Source: a virus. Taken from it: a stretch of DNA of 40,023 nucleotides. Every line of letters starts with the position of its first letter. Position 1 is the stretch's first letter. The notes under the pieces are model-generated. The model did not search any database. It saw only the letters and a program-made list of their open reading frames with translations, and was not told where the DNA came from. The stretch is taken from the IMG/VR virus record IMGVR_UViG_3300049855_000070, positions 1 through 40,023 of that record, one strand, 5' to 3'. Shown here piece by piece: positions 1 through 7,652 of this stretch. The position numbers and the translations under genes are program-made.

Positions 1-126
1 TTCCGTTCGCAGCTAGTCTTAAAGTAGATCAACACGTGGTCATTCATGGTCGTATCTCCTATACTGACAAGGGTGAGGGAGAGAACAAAAAAAGATTTAC
101 CAACATCATTGCGGATAGGATAGAAT
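1..126. repeat. Terminal overlap: identical to 39893-40018
   Basis: Bases 1-126 are identical to 39893-40018. The copies then diverge: the left one continues GAATGACTC and the right one GAATAATGA, which is a 3-base insertion/deletion at the SSB/endolysin gene junction. Both versions keep the SSB reading frame and give a valid stop/start overlap (ATGA on the left, TAATG on the right). The repeat lies inside a gene and has a size typical of assembly overlap, so I read it as circular closure of the contig, not a physical terminal repeat. The indel may reflect strain variation. Confidence 0.9.
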
Positions 127-128
127 GA
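1..128 (+). CDS. ssb: SSB-like OB-fold protein, 3' end (second copy of the gene at 39745-40020)
   Basis: This is the redundant 3' portion of the single-stranded DNA-binding-like gene found complete at 39745-40020, repeated because the window ends overlap. The translated tail is the same as in the complete copy. It ends with TGA at 126-128, which overlaps the ATG of the endolysin gene at 125; the complete copy ends with TAA instead. On the circular map this gene sits directly upstream of and is translationally coupled to the endolysin gene. Confidence 0.75.
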   Translation, partial: PFAASLKVDQHVVIHGRISYTDKGEGENKKRFTNIIADRIE

Positions 129-433
129 CTCTCGGCGAGAAGCAAGAGCTGTTCTCCAAGTGCTTTGCTCAACTAATACTAGAGATGTATGCTCGAGGAT
201 ACACAGTGAGACTTGGAGATGTCTTCGCTATTATTCGGAATCCATTAGAACATAAGTCAAATTCTCAGCACTACGTTAAATGTGCTGGAGATGTTAACCT
301 ATTTAAAGATGGAAAATGGCTTCAGAATACCAATGACCACAAGGTCTTTGGGGATTTCTGGGAATCCCTAAATCCTCTTTGCCGTTGGGGTGGGCGCTGG
401 TCAGACGGTAACCACTACGAAATCAAACCGTAG
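125..433 (+). CDS. Endolysin, M15 (VanY-like) peptidase
   Basis: The 102-residue product matches small phage endolysins of the M15 zinc peptidase family, which cut the peptide cross-bridges of peptidoglycan. The expected zinc ligands are in order: H49 (in SQHY), D56 (in GDVNLF) and H97 (in DGNHYE). The family pattern of a DG turn (62-63), DH (71-72), FWE (78-80) and WGG (88-90) is also present. The length is normal for a single-domain M15 lysin, and there is no signal peptide, so export to the wall would need a holin or membrane damage. The start overlaps the SSB-like gene by ATGA. The gene lies in the rightward arm, far from the small membrane proteins of the late arm. Family assignment is by motif recognition only. 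Confidence 0.8.
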   Translation: MTLGEKQELFSKCFAQLILEMYARGYTVRLGDVFAIIRNPLEHKSNSQHYVKCAGDVNLFKDGKWLQNTNDHKVFGDFWESLNPLCRWGGRWSDGNHYEIKP

Positions 434-446
434 TCGGTCGAATTAA

Positions 447-507
447 ATCGCTAAGGCGTAACGACGTAATTACAGCGAAATACAAAATTTAAAAATTGAG
501 GTATATT
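447..507 (+). promoter_or_regulatory. Promoter P1 with composite upstream element
   Basis: A TATATT box at 502-507 lies in the 131-base gap before the gene at 565. Exactly 19 bases upstream is ACAGCGAAATA (472-482), and 16 bases before that is ATCGCTAAG (447-455). The same two words, with the same 19-base spacing to TATATT, occur at 34663-34722. TCGCT and AGCGA form a dyad. There is no good -35 hexamer, so the upstream words may be an activator or repressor site. It probably drives the block 565-9301. Confidence 0.6.
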
Positions 508-564
508 ATAGGTAGATAATTTTTTGATAAAAACAAAAGTTTAACATGAAATCAAGGGAGTAAT

Positions 565-1074
565 ATGCAAGTTGAAACGTACCAAGAACAAGAAATTTCC
601 TTTAATAAAGAAGAGCTCGAAGGTCACAAAGAGCTTTGTGAACAGCTTGGATTAATCAAGCAAGTTGAATTACACCGCGAAAAAACCGTAGATGTGTATC
701 GCAAAATGACTGCGGAAGAAGTCTTTGTTTTCCTAACAAACTTCCCCAACCAAGTTGAGCTCAAAGACTACCAAGAGTTTATCCCTGTCCGTGTGCTTCA
801 GATAGTTGCTCACTATAGAGAAGTTCACCCGGAAATGAAAGTTTGGTTAGCTTGTCCAGAACCTGGTAGGCCAGATCCAGTTGTGTATGGAAGCCAATAC
901 CAACTAGCTTCATGGAACACTAGTGCCACGATCATTGCGAGATTTGGCTCCGCTCTCGAAGACTTCTCAGTTCTCCGTAAGAGAGCCTTAGAAATCATGC
1001 AAAAAAGACTCTCCAATCTCGATGTATTTAGTTTCCAACAACTAAGTGCTATCCAGAATGCGATAAGGAACTAG
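565..1074 (+). CDS. Hypothetical protein (169 aa)
   Basis: I do not recognise this protein. It is 169 residues, acidic and glutamate-rich at its N-terminus, with a mixed helical middle and no membrane segment or signal peptide. The start at 565 has a good ribosome site (AGGGAG, six bases upstream). It is the first gene after promoter P1 and is followed three bases later by the methyltransferase gene, so the two are probably co-transcribed. Confidence 0.75.
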   Translation: MQVETYQEQEISFNKEELEGHKELCEQLGLIKQVELHREKTVDVYRKMTAEEVFVFLTNFPNQVELKDYQEFIPVRVLQIVAHYREVHPEMKVWLACPEPGRPDPVVYGSQYQLASWNTSATIIARFGSALEDFSVLRKRALEIMQKRLSNLDVFSFQQLSAIQNAIRN

Positions 1075-1077
1075 GTC

Positions 1078-1938
1078 ATGGCAAACGAGCGCGGAAAAGC
1101 AATTGACAATACTCATCTCAGCATTGACCAAGCCGAGGAACGTGGGTTCATACACCGAGACTATATCGCCCACTGTCTCCGTTGGTCTCACGTGGCAAAG
1201 CACCTCCAACAAGGAAAACTCTATGACCGAGCTAACATACTCGACATTGGCTGTGGCCGTGAAGTCCCACTGGCCAAGCTTATGTACAGCAGCCGGCTCA
1301 TTCCTACAACTGGGAGCTATCTCGGTATTGATTACAATGCTCTCACTGTGCCTCCTATGTTTCATACTGGAAGGTTCCCAATCACACTCATCTCCGGAAT
1401 TTTCCCAGGGGCGTTGGACGAAGTACAAGCACAGATCCCCGAACCTTTAAGTTATGATGTCATCACATGCTTTGAAGTAGCAGAACACGTTGAACCTGAA
1501 GGTACTTTAGCCATACTCAGGGGAATAAAGAAGTATTTGTCTCCAAGCGGTTTTGCTTTCATCTCGACTCCATGCTATGATGAGCAGACTGGAGCTGCAG
1601 CAAACCATGTTAATGAGATGAGCTATAACGCCTTTGGAGCAATGATTGAATACTCAGGACTCAAGGTTGAAAAAGCCTGGGGAACCTTTGCCTCAATCAA
1701 AGACTATAAGTTTGAATTAACTCCAAGCATGCAGATCATTTTTGATGAGCTCAGGGACTACTACGACGTGAACTACTTAGCCACCCTGTTTGCTCCGATG
1801 TTTCCTCAACACTCGAGGAACTGCTTGTGGAAAGTCTCTACCAAATTACCAACCGGTAACTTCGCAGACTTGGCTACATTCCAAGATAAGTCTAATTCTT
1901 CCTCGGACAAGTGGACGGGGTTTATTAAAGAACTATGA
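1078..1938 (+). CDS. Class I SAM-dependent methyltransferase-like protein
   Basis: The 286-residue protein carries the Rossmann methyltransferase signature: motif I NILDIGCG near residues 53-60, an acidic-loop region GSYLGIDYN near 79-87, and a motif IV-like YDVITCFEVAEHVEP near 126-140, followed by a FISTPC strand. These are the S-adenosylmethionine-binding elements of class I enzymes. The ExxEH(V/I)E stretch resembles Methyltransf_11/23-type small-molecule or protein methylases more than DNA methylases, because no DPPY or PCQ catalytic motif is visible. The substrate is unknown. It sits between a hypothetical gene and a zinc-ribbon-like gene whose start overlaps its stop. Confidence 0.8.
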   Translation: MANERGKAIDNTHLSIDQAEERGFIHRDYIAHCLRWSHVAKHLQQGKLYDRANILDIGCGREVPLAKLMYSSRLIPTTGSYLGIDYNALTVPPMFHTGRFPITLISGIFPGALDEVQAQIPEPLSYDVITCFEVAEHVEPEGTLAILRGIKKYLSPSGFAFISTPCYDEQTGAAANHVNEMSYNAFGAMIEYSGLKVEKAWGTFASIKDYKFELTPSMQIIFDELRDYYDVNYLATLFAPMFPQHSRNCLWKVSTKLPTGNFADLATFQDKSNSSSDKWTGFIKEL

Positions 1939-2135
1939 CCGCCATGTCTCGTAGAACAAGGATTGGGGCTCAGTGTAGAAACTGTCAAGGACCTTTATCT
2001 TATTGGTCTAAGACAGGTTTATGTAAGAAATCGGAGTGCTTTAGTCTTGCCATGGTAGAAGCTCACGCGAAATACCCAGGCAGCTATAGCAATGAAGTCA
2101 AAACTAAACACATGAAAATGAAGGATAAAAGATGA
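1935..2135 (+). CDS. Small zinc-ribbon-like protein (66 aa)
   Basis: This 66-residue basic protein has two cysteine pairs, C14-x2-C17 and C30-x4-C35, suggesting a small zinc-binding knuckle. The C-terminal tail is lysine-rich. The start codon overlaps the methyltransferase stop as ATGA, and its own stop overlaps the next start, so it belongs to a translationally coupled string. An internal ATG at residue 4 could be the true start. A nucleic-acid-binding role is plausible from charge and the cysteines but is not shown. Confidence 0.65.
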   Translation: MTAMSRRTRIGAQCRNCQGPLSYWSKTGLCKKSECFSLAMVEAHAKYPGSYSNEVKTKHMKMKDKR

Positions 2136-2611
2136 GCTTGTTTAATATCGCGGCAATGCATGATAAGTTTAGATTCAAAAGAAACAAGAGGCCTGGGTTC
2201 TTAGAACCAAGTCTCATGCACATGAGAATCAATTTCTTATTCGAAGAACTTCATGAGTTTGCAACGGCTTGCGGATACGAGATTTGTATCCAAACAAATG
2301 GCTCACTTGGTTATTCCGAAGTTCCAGCAAAAGACCGCAAGGTAAATCTTGAAGAAGCTCTTGACGGACTCATAGATATGGACGTCGTTCTATTAGGCAC
2401 AGCTGATCTCATGGGATTTGGAACTCAGTTGCCACTAGGTGTGACAAGTCGTTGGAGAACTATTTGGTCTGAAGCGTGGGAACGAGTCCATAAGGCTAAT
2501 ATGAGTAAAGAACGAGTTGCTCCCGGAGAGAAGAGCAAGCGAGGTTCTGACACCGACCTCATTAAACCAGAAGGCTGGAAGAAACCAACATTTGAAGACT
2601 TGTTGGTGTAA
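2132..2611 (+). CDS. MazG-like / all-alpha NTP pyrophosphohydrolase
   Basis: The 159-residue protein resembles phage all-alpha NTP pyrophosphatases of the MazG/HisE group. Visible features are the helical pair with EELHEF (around 38-43) and the metal-binding helix LDGLIDMDVV (around 77-86). These are followed by W..V..ANMSKERV and KRGS..DLIKPEGWKKP, which is typical of the phage sub-family. Such enzymes hydrolyse nucleoside triphosphates to monophosphates plus pyrophosphate, cleaning the nucleotide pool or removing modified nucleotides. It lies just upstream of a kinase, a thymidylate-synthase-family enzyme and a dCMP deaminase, which supports a role in nucleotide metabolism. The start overlaps the preceding stop. 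Confidence 0.75.
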   Translation: MSLFNIAAMHDKFRFKRNKRPGFLEPSLMHMRINFLFEELHEFATACGYEICIQTNGSLGYSEVPAKDRKVNLEEALDGLIDMDVVLLGTADLMGFGTQLPLGVTSRWRTIWSEAWERVHKANMSKERVAPGEKSKRGSDTDLIKPEGWKKPTFEDLLV

Positions 2612-2612
2612 C

Positions 2613-2741
2613 ATGGAAAAGATAGACCAAAAAACTGCAGAGAATATGGCTATTTTTATTGGGTCAGTTATTGTTGGAGTAGCTCTATTTACTGTTGGCC
2701 TAGTAGTAGGATTGGCCATAAATCTCACGGAATTTTTTTAG
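2613..2741 (+). CDS. Small membrane protein (42 aa)
   Basis: This is a 42-residue protein with one strongly hydrophobic stretch covering roughly residues 12-37 (FIGSVIVGVALF, then TVGLVVGL), preceded by a short charged N-terminus. I chose the ATG at 2613, two bases after the pyrophosphohydrolase stop. A longer reading from an upstream start would overlap that gene extensively. The gene ends exactly where the kinase ATG begins (2742). The function is unknown; an inner-membrane peptide such as a holin or exclusion factor is possible. Confidence 0.6.
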   Translation: MEKIDQKTAENMAIFIGSVIVGVALFTVGLVVGLAINLTEFF

Positions 2742-3770
2742 ATGAGAGGTTTGATTGTTCTTGACGGTCCAGATGGAGCTGGAAAAACAACTCTCGGTAA
2801 AGCTCTAGTTGCAAAGTATGGTGGGAAATATCTCCATCTTACTTACCGCTGGAAGAATTCAATGTTCGAGTACCACACAGCAGCCCTGTTACACGCGATC
2901 TCCAGTTGTGATAAGCAGTTGGTAGTGATTGATAGGCTTTGGATGTCTGAACTTATCTATGCTTTGGTCTATCGAGGTGGGTCTACCTGGCCTCATATGG
3001 GTCGGCTAATGGACAGGGTGGTGCGTAAGCATGTCGGGATGTATGTCCTTTGCTTTGACGAATCTATGAAGACCCATCAAGATAGGTTCATGAGACTCAA
3101 GGCTGAACGTGTTGAGATGTATAATGACACGTCGGACGTCTGGGCTTTGTATAACAGTCTCTACCATGGAGGTCTTGGTTCCGAGTTTGGTCAGGATTAC
3201 TTTGCTGATTTAGCTAGTGATAAAGGGATGAAGGTTCGTGGAGATGTTTGGAAATACTCTATAGACCAAGAAGGCCGTAACGTAGATCAGTTCATGCACC
3301 AGTTGATGACATGCTTAGAACTACGTCAGTCAGAACAAACAGCTCTTGGACTAGATTCAACCTTCCAAAATTTTCTTGGATATGCCCCAGAAGCTAAGTG
3401 GGTCTTCGTAGGTGATGCAAATATTGATAAACAATACCGCAAAACTAGTTGGCCATTCTATACCTACGAGGGTTCTTCTAAGTTCTTACTTGAACAACTC
3501 TCAAAGATGGGATTTGATGAAACAACTGCTTGTTGGACCAATGCTAACGGTCCTTTAGGGGCAGCAGTAGTAGACCTTCTTTGTGATGAATATGGTTTAA
3601 CCCCTATCTTCATGGGCGTAGGTGGTTTAAGTAAATTTAAGACGACGGAACTATTCCATGGTAAACAATTCGGTTGCATACGTGAACCTGAGTACTATAC
3701 TCGTTGGAGACATAATTCAAATCAATTAGTTGATGATCTTAAATATGAAATGGAGACACGATGCCGTTAA
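2742..3770 (+). CDS. dTMP kinase fused to a C-terminal UDG-fold-like domain
   Basis: The N-terminal ~200 residues are a thymidylate-kinase-like P-loop domain: Walker A GPDGAGKTT at 9-17, a DRLWMSE segment near 64-70 in the position of the DR(Y/W) nucleotide-binding motif, and a lid-like region rich in R and E. The C-terminal ~140 residues have a separate pattern: FVGDANID, WPFYTYEGSSKFL, ACWTNAN and IFMGVGG. These resemble uracil-DNA-glycosylase superfamily spacing (VGD, PF, SS/G, TNA), but I cannot show catalytic activity. At 342 residues it is far longer than the usual ~210. The 3' end overlaps the thymidylate-synthase-family gene by ten bases. Confidence 0.75.
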   Translation: MRGLIVLDGPDGAGKTTLGKALVAKYGGKYLHLTYRWKNSMFEYHTAALLHAISSCDKQLVVIDRLWMSELIYALVYRGGSTWPHMGRLMDRVVRKHVGMYVLCFDESMKTHQDRFMRLKAERVEMYNDTSDVWALYNSLYHGGLGSEFGQDYFADLASDKGMKVRGDVWKYSIDQEGRNVDQFMHQLMTCLELRQSEQTALGLDSTFQNFLGYAPEAKWVFVGDANIDKQYRKTSWPFYTYEGSSKFLLEQLSKMGFDETTACWTNANGPLGAAVVDLLCDEYGLTPIFMGVGGLSKFKTTELFHGKQFGCIREPEYYTRWRHNSNQLVDDLKYEMETRCR

Positions 3771-4558
3771 TTGCTAATGGAGCTTGGCACTCACTAGTAG
3801 AGAGGTTGTTGAAACAAGGAGAAGAAGTCTCTCCTCGTGGAATCAAGACACTGGAGTTATTAGGACATAAGACAGTAGTTGACATGAACTATCCAATGGT
3901 TGTTTCAAAAGAAAGAAAACTCGGATATAAGTTCATGGCAGCTGAGGCTGCTTGGATTCTCTCTGGAGACAACAGGGTGAGTACAATTAAGTCTTACTCT
4001 AAGGACATAGTTAATTTTTCAGACGATGGACTACTTTACTTTGGAGCCTATGGTCCTCAATTCAGAGACCAGATTCGCCATGTGATAACCTCTTTAAATA
4101 ATGACGAAAGCACTCGTCAAGCAGTCATAACTCTATGGCGCAAGAATCCTCCTGCAACTAAGGACGTACCTTGCACTATTAGTCTGCAGTGGATGGTCAG
4201 GGATGGACATCTTAATTGTTTTGTGGATATGAGGTCATCTGATGTGTGGCTAGGTGTACCATACGACTGGTTTAACTTCACAATGATGACCGGCTACATT
4301 GCTTTACTGCTTAGAGAGTTAAACGGAACTAATTATAGACTTGGTGCGTTGCATTTCTACGCGCACTCTCAGCATCTATATGAGACAAACGCTCTAATTG
4401 CGTCGAAACTAACCTTAATCGACCGTGTCTTTGATCCTCCCGAGTTTCTACTACACGGTTTCGATAAACCAGACGACTTAATTACCTATCTTTGGTCCAT
4501 GGCTGATGGAGTGTGTTTAGACTATAAGCATGGAAGGATGGGCTATGCGAGTAAGTAA
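3761..4558 (+). CDS. Thymidylate synthase family enzyme (possible dCMP-specific variant)
   Basis: This 265-residue protein belongs to the ThyA / pyrimidine hydroxymethylase family. The catalytic cysteine is C138 in DVPCTISLQW. It is followed by the phosphate- and base-binding segments RSSD (158-161), LGVPYD (164-169), and HFYAHSQHLYETN further on. Canonical thymidylate synthases have Asn after GVPF; here the aligned residue is Asp169. In the family that Asn-to-Asp change is associated with dCMP recognition, as in T4 dCMP hydroxymethylase. The product could therefore be dTMP, or methyl- or hydroxymethyl-dCMP. Neighbours are a kinase fusion upstream and a dCMP deaminase downstream, with overlapping ends. 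Confidence 0.8.
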   Translation: MPLIANGAWHSLVERLLKQGEEVSPRGIKTLELLGHKTVVDMNYPMVVSKERKLGYKFMAAEAAWILSGDNRVSTIKSYSKDIVNFSDDGLLYFGAYGPQFRDQIRHVITSLNNDESTRQAVITLWRKNPPATKDVPCTISLQWMVRDGHLNCFVDMRSSDVWLGVPYDWFNFTMMTGYIALLLRELNGTNYRLGALHFYAHSQHLYETNALIASKLTLIDRVFDPPEFLLHGFDKPDDLITYLWSMADGVCLDYKHGRMGYASK

Positions 4559-4985
4559 GGATGAAACATTTTTAAGAGTTGCCGCAGTTATTGCAGAAAG
4601 AGGTACTTGTGTCCGTCGTCAAGTGGGTTGTGTTTTGGTTAATGGCTTGGGGCATATACTTGCCACTGGCTATAATGGAGTTGCTCGTGGGAGTGCTCAC
4701 TGCATTGATAATCCTTGCGCTGGGGCCTCTTACCCGAGCGGTAGCGGTCTTGACAAATGCGAGGCAATCCATGCGGAACAGAACGCACTACTACAATGCA
4801 AAGATGTTCAAGAGATTGTAACTTGCTACGTAACAGTCTCACCCTGTATACACTGCGTTAAGCTTCTTATGAACACTGGTTGCAAGAACATCGTCTTTTT
4901 AAATGAATACGCAGGAGCTGAAGACTCTATGCTTCTTTGGGTGCAAAATAGTCCCGGAAGAGTTTGGTGGCACTATGGCCACTGA
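4545..4985 (+). CDS. dCMP deaminase
   Basis: The 146-residue protein has the cytidine/deoxycytidylate deaminase zinc motif: HAE at 76-78 and SPCIHC with cysteines 101 and 104. An extra cysteine/histidine cluster (C53, C58, C72) is typical of phage dCMP deaminases with a second zinc site. It would convert dCMP to dUMP for the adjacent synthase. I chose ATG 4545 because AAGGATGG lies just upstream; an in-frame ATG at 4530 is the alternative. It overlaps the previous gene by 14 bases and the polymerase start by 11. Confidence 0.88.
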   Translation: MRVSKDETFLRVAAVIAERGTCVRRQVGCVLVNGLGHILATGYNGVARGSAHCIDNPCAGASYPSGSGLDKCEAIHAEQNALLQCKDVQEIVTCYVTVSPCIHCVKLLMNTGCKNIVFLNEYAGAEDSMLLWVQNSPGRVWWHYGH

Positions 4986-6837
4986 GTGGACTGCACCAAC
5001 TGAACTTCCAAATCTATCAGGAGCTAAAGTAATCTCACTTGATTGTGAGACTAAAGACCCGAACTTAATGACACTTGGACCTGGAGGAGTACGCGGAGAT
5101 GGGTATGTCATTGGAGTCTCAATCGCAACTGACAATGGTGTTAGAGGGTATTACCCAATCCGCCATGAAGGAGGGGGTAACCTTGAAGCTTCGTCCGTAC
5201 TCAGATGGCTCAAGGATTCACTTAACGGTCCTCAACCGAAAGTCGGAGCTAACATATTATACGACCTTGAGTGGCTCAGACACGAAGGAATTACTGTCAA
5301 CGGCCCTAAGTGGGACGTTCAAATCGCCGAGCCACTACTCGACGAAGATAAACGAAGTTATCGACTGGAAGTCCTTGCTCAACAATATTGCGGAAGAGGA
5401 AAAGATGAATCCCACCTTACTAGTGTTGCAACCCGAATGGGCATTGCCGAGAAGGACATCAAGTCAAACCTATGGAGACTCCCTGCTTCCGCTGTGGGGC
5501 CCTATGGCGAAGCCGATGCTGACTTGCCTCTTGAAATCTTTGCTAAACAGCGTTTGCTTCTGGAGGAGCAAGGTCTCTGGGGTGTCTTTGAATTAGAGAC
5601 GCGGCTTGTTGATGTGCTGCTTGCCATGCGTTTCAAAGGTATTCCAGTAGATATAAACAAAGCTGAAGAAGTCCGCGCCACCCTGTTAGCCAAGCAACAA
5701 TTGCTTCAAGCCCAAGCAGACCAATTAGCTGGGAAATCTGTGGACGTGTGGTCAGGGGATGACATTGAAGTAGTTTGTAAAGCTTTAGGTATTGAATACG
5801 AGATGACAGAGAAAGGCAATGCTTCTTTTGAAGGTGACTGGCTTAAGGGACACTCAAACCCATTGATGCAGACCATAGCTCAGATCAGACGGTTAGACAG
5901 GATGGGCGGAGTTTTTATTCAATCAAAGATTTTGGAGATGCATCACAATGGAAGAATTCACCCTACTTTCAGAGCAGTTCGAGGAGATGATGGCGGTACT
6001 AAAGGAGGACGATTTGCTTCGTCTAATCCAAATATGCAACAAATACCAGCGAGAGATCCGGATCTCGCTCCCCTTATCAGGGGAATCTTTGTCCCTGAGG
6101 CCGGTTGTCGCTGGGGTGTCTTTGACCATTCACAACAAGAGCCAAGACTTACGGTTCACTATGCATTTCTCTCGGGCTTCCGTGGCGCCGCCGAAGCTCG
6201 TCAAAGGTACATTGATAACCCAGCAACGGATTATCACGGGATGGTGGCGGAGATGGCAGACATCCCTAGGAAGGACGCGAAAACCCTTAACCTTGGCTTA
6301 GCTTATGGCATGGGCAAAGCCAAGATGGCAACTCAACTCGGCAAGACAATGGCTGAAACCTCGGAGCTCTATGATCGTTACCATTCGTCCGTCCCCTTTA
6401 TCAAAGCACTTGGAGACAAGTGTTCGCGAGTTGCTGGTGACCGCGGCTACATTAAAACTATTCTGGGGCGTCATCGTCATTTCCAACTCTTTGGACCGAC
6501 GAAATGGTCCAAGGGCATCAAGCCACTTCCGCGTGCGGAAGCTCTTAAAGAGTTCGGACCTCCGGTGGTGCGATACTTCGTTCATAAGGCTATGAATGCT
6601 CTTGTACAGGGTAGTGGCGGAGATATGATTAAGAAGAATCTCATAGACCTCTATGACGCCGGGTATACTCTACCTTTGACTATTCATGATGAACTCGATG
6701 CTACAGACATTCAATCAGACAAGCAACTTAAAGAGATTCGGGACATCATGATTAATAGTTTAAAGCTAGAAGTACCTTTAAAAGTTGACGTTGAGACTGG
6801 ACCATCTTGGGGAGAATGCAAGGAGATTGAGTTGTGA
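4975..6837 (+). CDS. Family A DNA polymerase with 3'-5' exonuclease domain
   Basis: This is a 620-residue T7-like replicative polymerase. The proofreading domain shows ExoI LDCET (D23, E25) and ExoII NILYDLEWL (D97). The polymerase domain has motif A DHSQQEPRL (D384), motif B RKDAKTLNLGLAYG (R432, K436) and motif C IHDE (H571, D572, E573). There is no 5'-nuclease domain, as is usual for phage enzymes. I placed the start at ATG 4975, giving an 11-base overlap with the deaminase gene; a longer reading from 4903 would overlap it by 83 bases. Motif A has Pro-Arg where most enzymes have Leu/Glu-Leu-Arg, a small variation. It is the core of the replication module with the primase and helicases downstream. 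Confidence 0.93.
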   Translation: MATEWTAPTELPNLSGAKVISLDCETKDPNLMTLGPGGVRGDGYVIGVSIATDNGVRGYYPIRHEGGGNLEASSVLRWLKDSLNGPQPKVGANILYDLEWLRHEGITVNGPKWDVQIAEPLLDEDKRSYRLEVLAQQYCGRGKDESHLTSVATRMGIAEKDIKSNLWRLPASAVGPYGEADADLPLEIFAKQRLLLEEQGLWGVFELETRLVDVLLAMRFKGIPVDINKAEEVRATLLAKQQLLQAQADQLAGKSVDVWSGDDIEVVCKALGIEYEMTEKGNASFEGDWLKGHSNPLMQTIAQIRRLDRMGGVFIQSKILEMHHNGRIHPTFRAVRGDDGGTKGGRFASSNPNMQQIPARDPDLAPLIRGIFVPEAGCRWGVFDHSQQEPRLTVHYAFLSGFRGAAEARQRYIDNPATDYHGMVAEMADIPRKDAKTLNLGLAYGMGKAKMATQLGKTMAETSELYDRYHSSVPFIKALGDKCSRVAGDRGYIKTILGRHRHFQLFGPTKWSKGIKPLPRAEALKEFGPPVVRYFVHKAMNALVQGSGGDMIKKNLIDLYDAGYTLPLTIHDELDATDIQSDKQLKEIRDIMINSLKLEVPLKVDVETGPSWGECKEIEL

Positions 6838-7106
6838 TCTTAGTACCAAAAGGACCTAATGCTGAGTGCCACAAGGAGATAATATCTGTTCTTCAGAAGT
6901 ACGGCTTTGTAGACTTCTTTTATGGTGGTCTTGGTTTGATGGGAGAAGATATTTGCGGAGCTAGGTTTGGAGAAGATAGTTTCTCTAAGATGAATACTAT
7001 TAGGAAGCGTAACCTAGTCGGCTTGATTAGTGAGGTAATACACGACATGAATAATTGCCCTAAACAATACTTAGTTGAGGAAGATAAAGATGAGTCTCAA
7101 TCATAA
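6834..7106 (+). CDS. Hypothetical protein (90 aa)
   Basis: I do not recognise this 90-residue protein. It starts with GTG at 6834, overlapping the polymerase stop as GTGA, which suggests coupled translation. It contains a glycine-rich middle (FFYGGLGLMGEDICG) and a charged, acidic C-terminus, with no membrane segment. Its 3' end overlaps the start of the next small gene by 17 bases. Confidence 0.6.
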   Translation: MILVPKGPNAECHKEIISVLQKYGFVDFFYGGLGLMGEDICGARFGEDSFSKMNTIRKRNLVGLISEVIHDMNNCPKQYLVEEDKDESQS

Positions 7107-7272
7107 GCCTTTTAGTCTTGAGGATACTATCCCTTTTGGTAAGTATGCTGGAACAAAGATTCGCGTTTTGTTATTCCAAGATATTAGCTATGTTGTTTGG
7201 CTTATCGAGAATACTGATTTCCAACTCGATAACGCTGCCTTTGAGAAGTATGAAAGTTTGGTGGCTGAATGA
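7090..7272 (+). CDS. ExoX C-terminal-like small protein (60 aa)
   Basis: The 60-residue product carries the pattern TIPFGKYAGTKI ... ISYVVWLIENT. It resembles the short domain found at the C-terminus of exodeoxyribonuclease X and as a stand-alone domain in phages (FGKYKG followed by YLxWL). That domain is thought to bind nucleic acid or mediate protein contacts, but its role here is not known. I use ATG 7090 as the start; a GTG or other upstream start would extend it by five residues. It overlaps the gene before and the nuclease gene after. Confidence 0.65.
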   Translation: MSLNHKPFSLEDTIPFGKYAGTKIRVLLFQDISYVVWLIENTDFQLDNAAFEKYESLVAE

Positions 7273-7652
7273 AGCCTGAACAAGCTTTGTGGCAATTGAT
7301 TAAGCCGTATGTTCCCGGGCATAGAGAGCGAGTTGAGAATGCAGCTATGGTTGGCGGTCCTGATGTTAACTACTGCTTTAATGGTAAAGAAACCTGGATA
7401 GAGCTTAAGGTAGCAAAGACTGAGAATCAAGACGTACTAGACTTACTCAGACCTGAGCAGAAAATCTGGCACCTAAAACGAGTAATTCAAGGAGGCAAGG
7501 TCTTTGTGCTTATCCGATATAGGAATAAGTTAGTCTTACTTAGAGCTATGAACGGAGGTAAGTCCGTTTGTAACTATACAACTAGCATAGTTTTAGAAAT
7601 GCCTTGGCGTTGGGAAACATTTCAAGCAATATTAAAAGGAGAGACAACATGA
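7269..7652 (+). CDS. VRR-NUC / PD-(D/E)XK-type nuclease-like protein
   Basis: The 127-residue protein has the short PD-(D/E)XK core: an N-terminal helix ending in RVEN, then GGPDVNYCF with the metal-binding D32, then TWIELK with E43 and K45, and a downstream LRPEQKIWHLKR helix. This is the layout of small phage VRR-NUC-like nucleases, often thought to act on branched or nicked DNA during recombination. It is encoded among replication genes, its start overlaps the ExoX-like gene as ATGA, and its stop overlaps the next start. Catalytic activity is inferred from motif order only. Confidence 0.7.
   Translation: MKPEQALWQLIKPYVPGHRERVENAAMVGGPDVNYCFNGKETWIELKVAKTENQDVLDLLRPEQKIWHLKRVIQGGKVFVLIRYRNKLVLLRAMNGGKSVCNYTTSIVLEMPWRWETFQAILKGETT

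Noticed and set aside
1-126. Direct terminal repeat of a linear virion genome (T7-like)
   Set aside because: The repeat is short, ends inside coding sequence and follows the pattern of an assembly overlap. The P22-like packaging genes point to headful packaging without fixed terminal repeats.
1042-1428. Minus-strand frame of 128 residues over the methyltransferase
   Set aside because: Opposite to a gene with clear motifs; no ribosome site.
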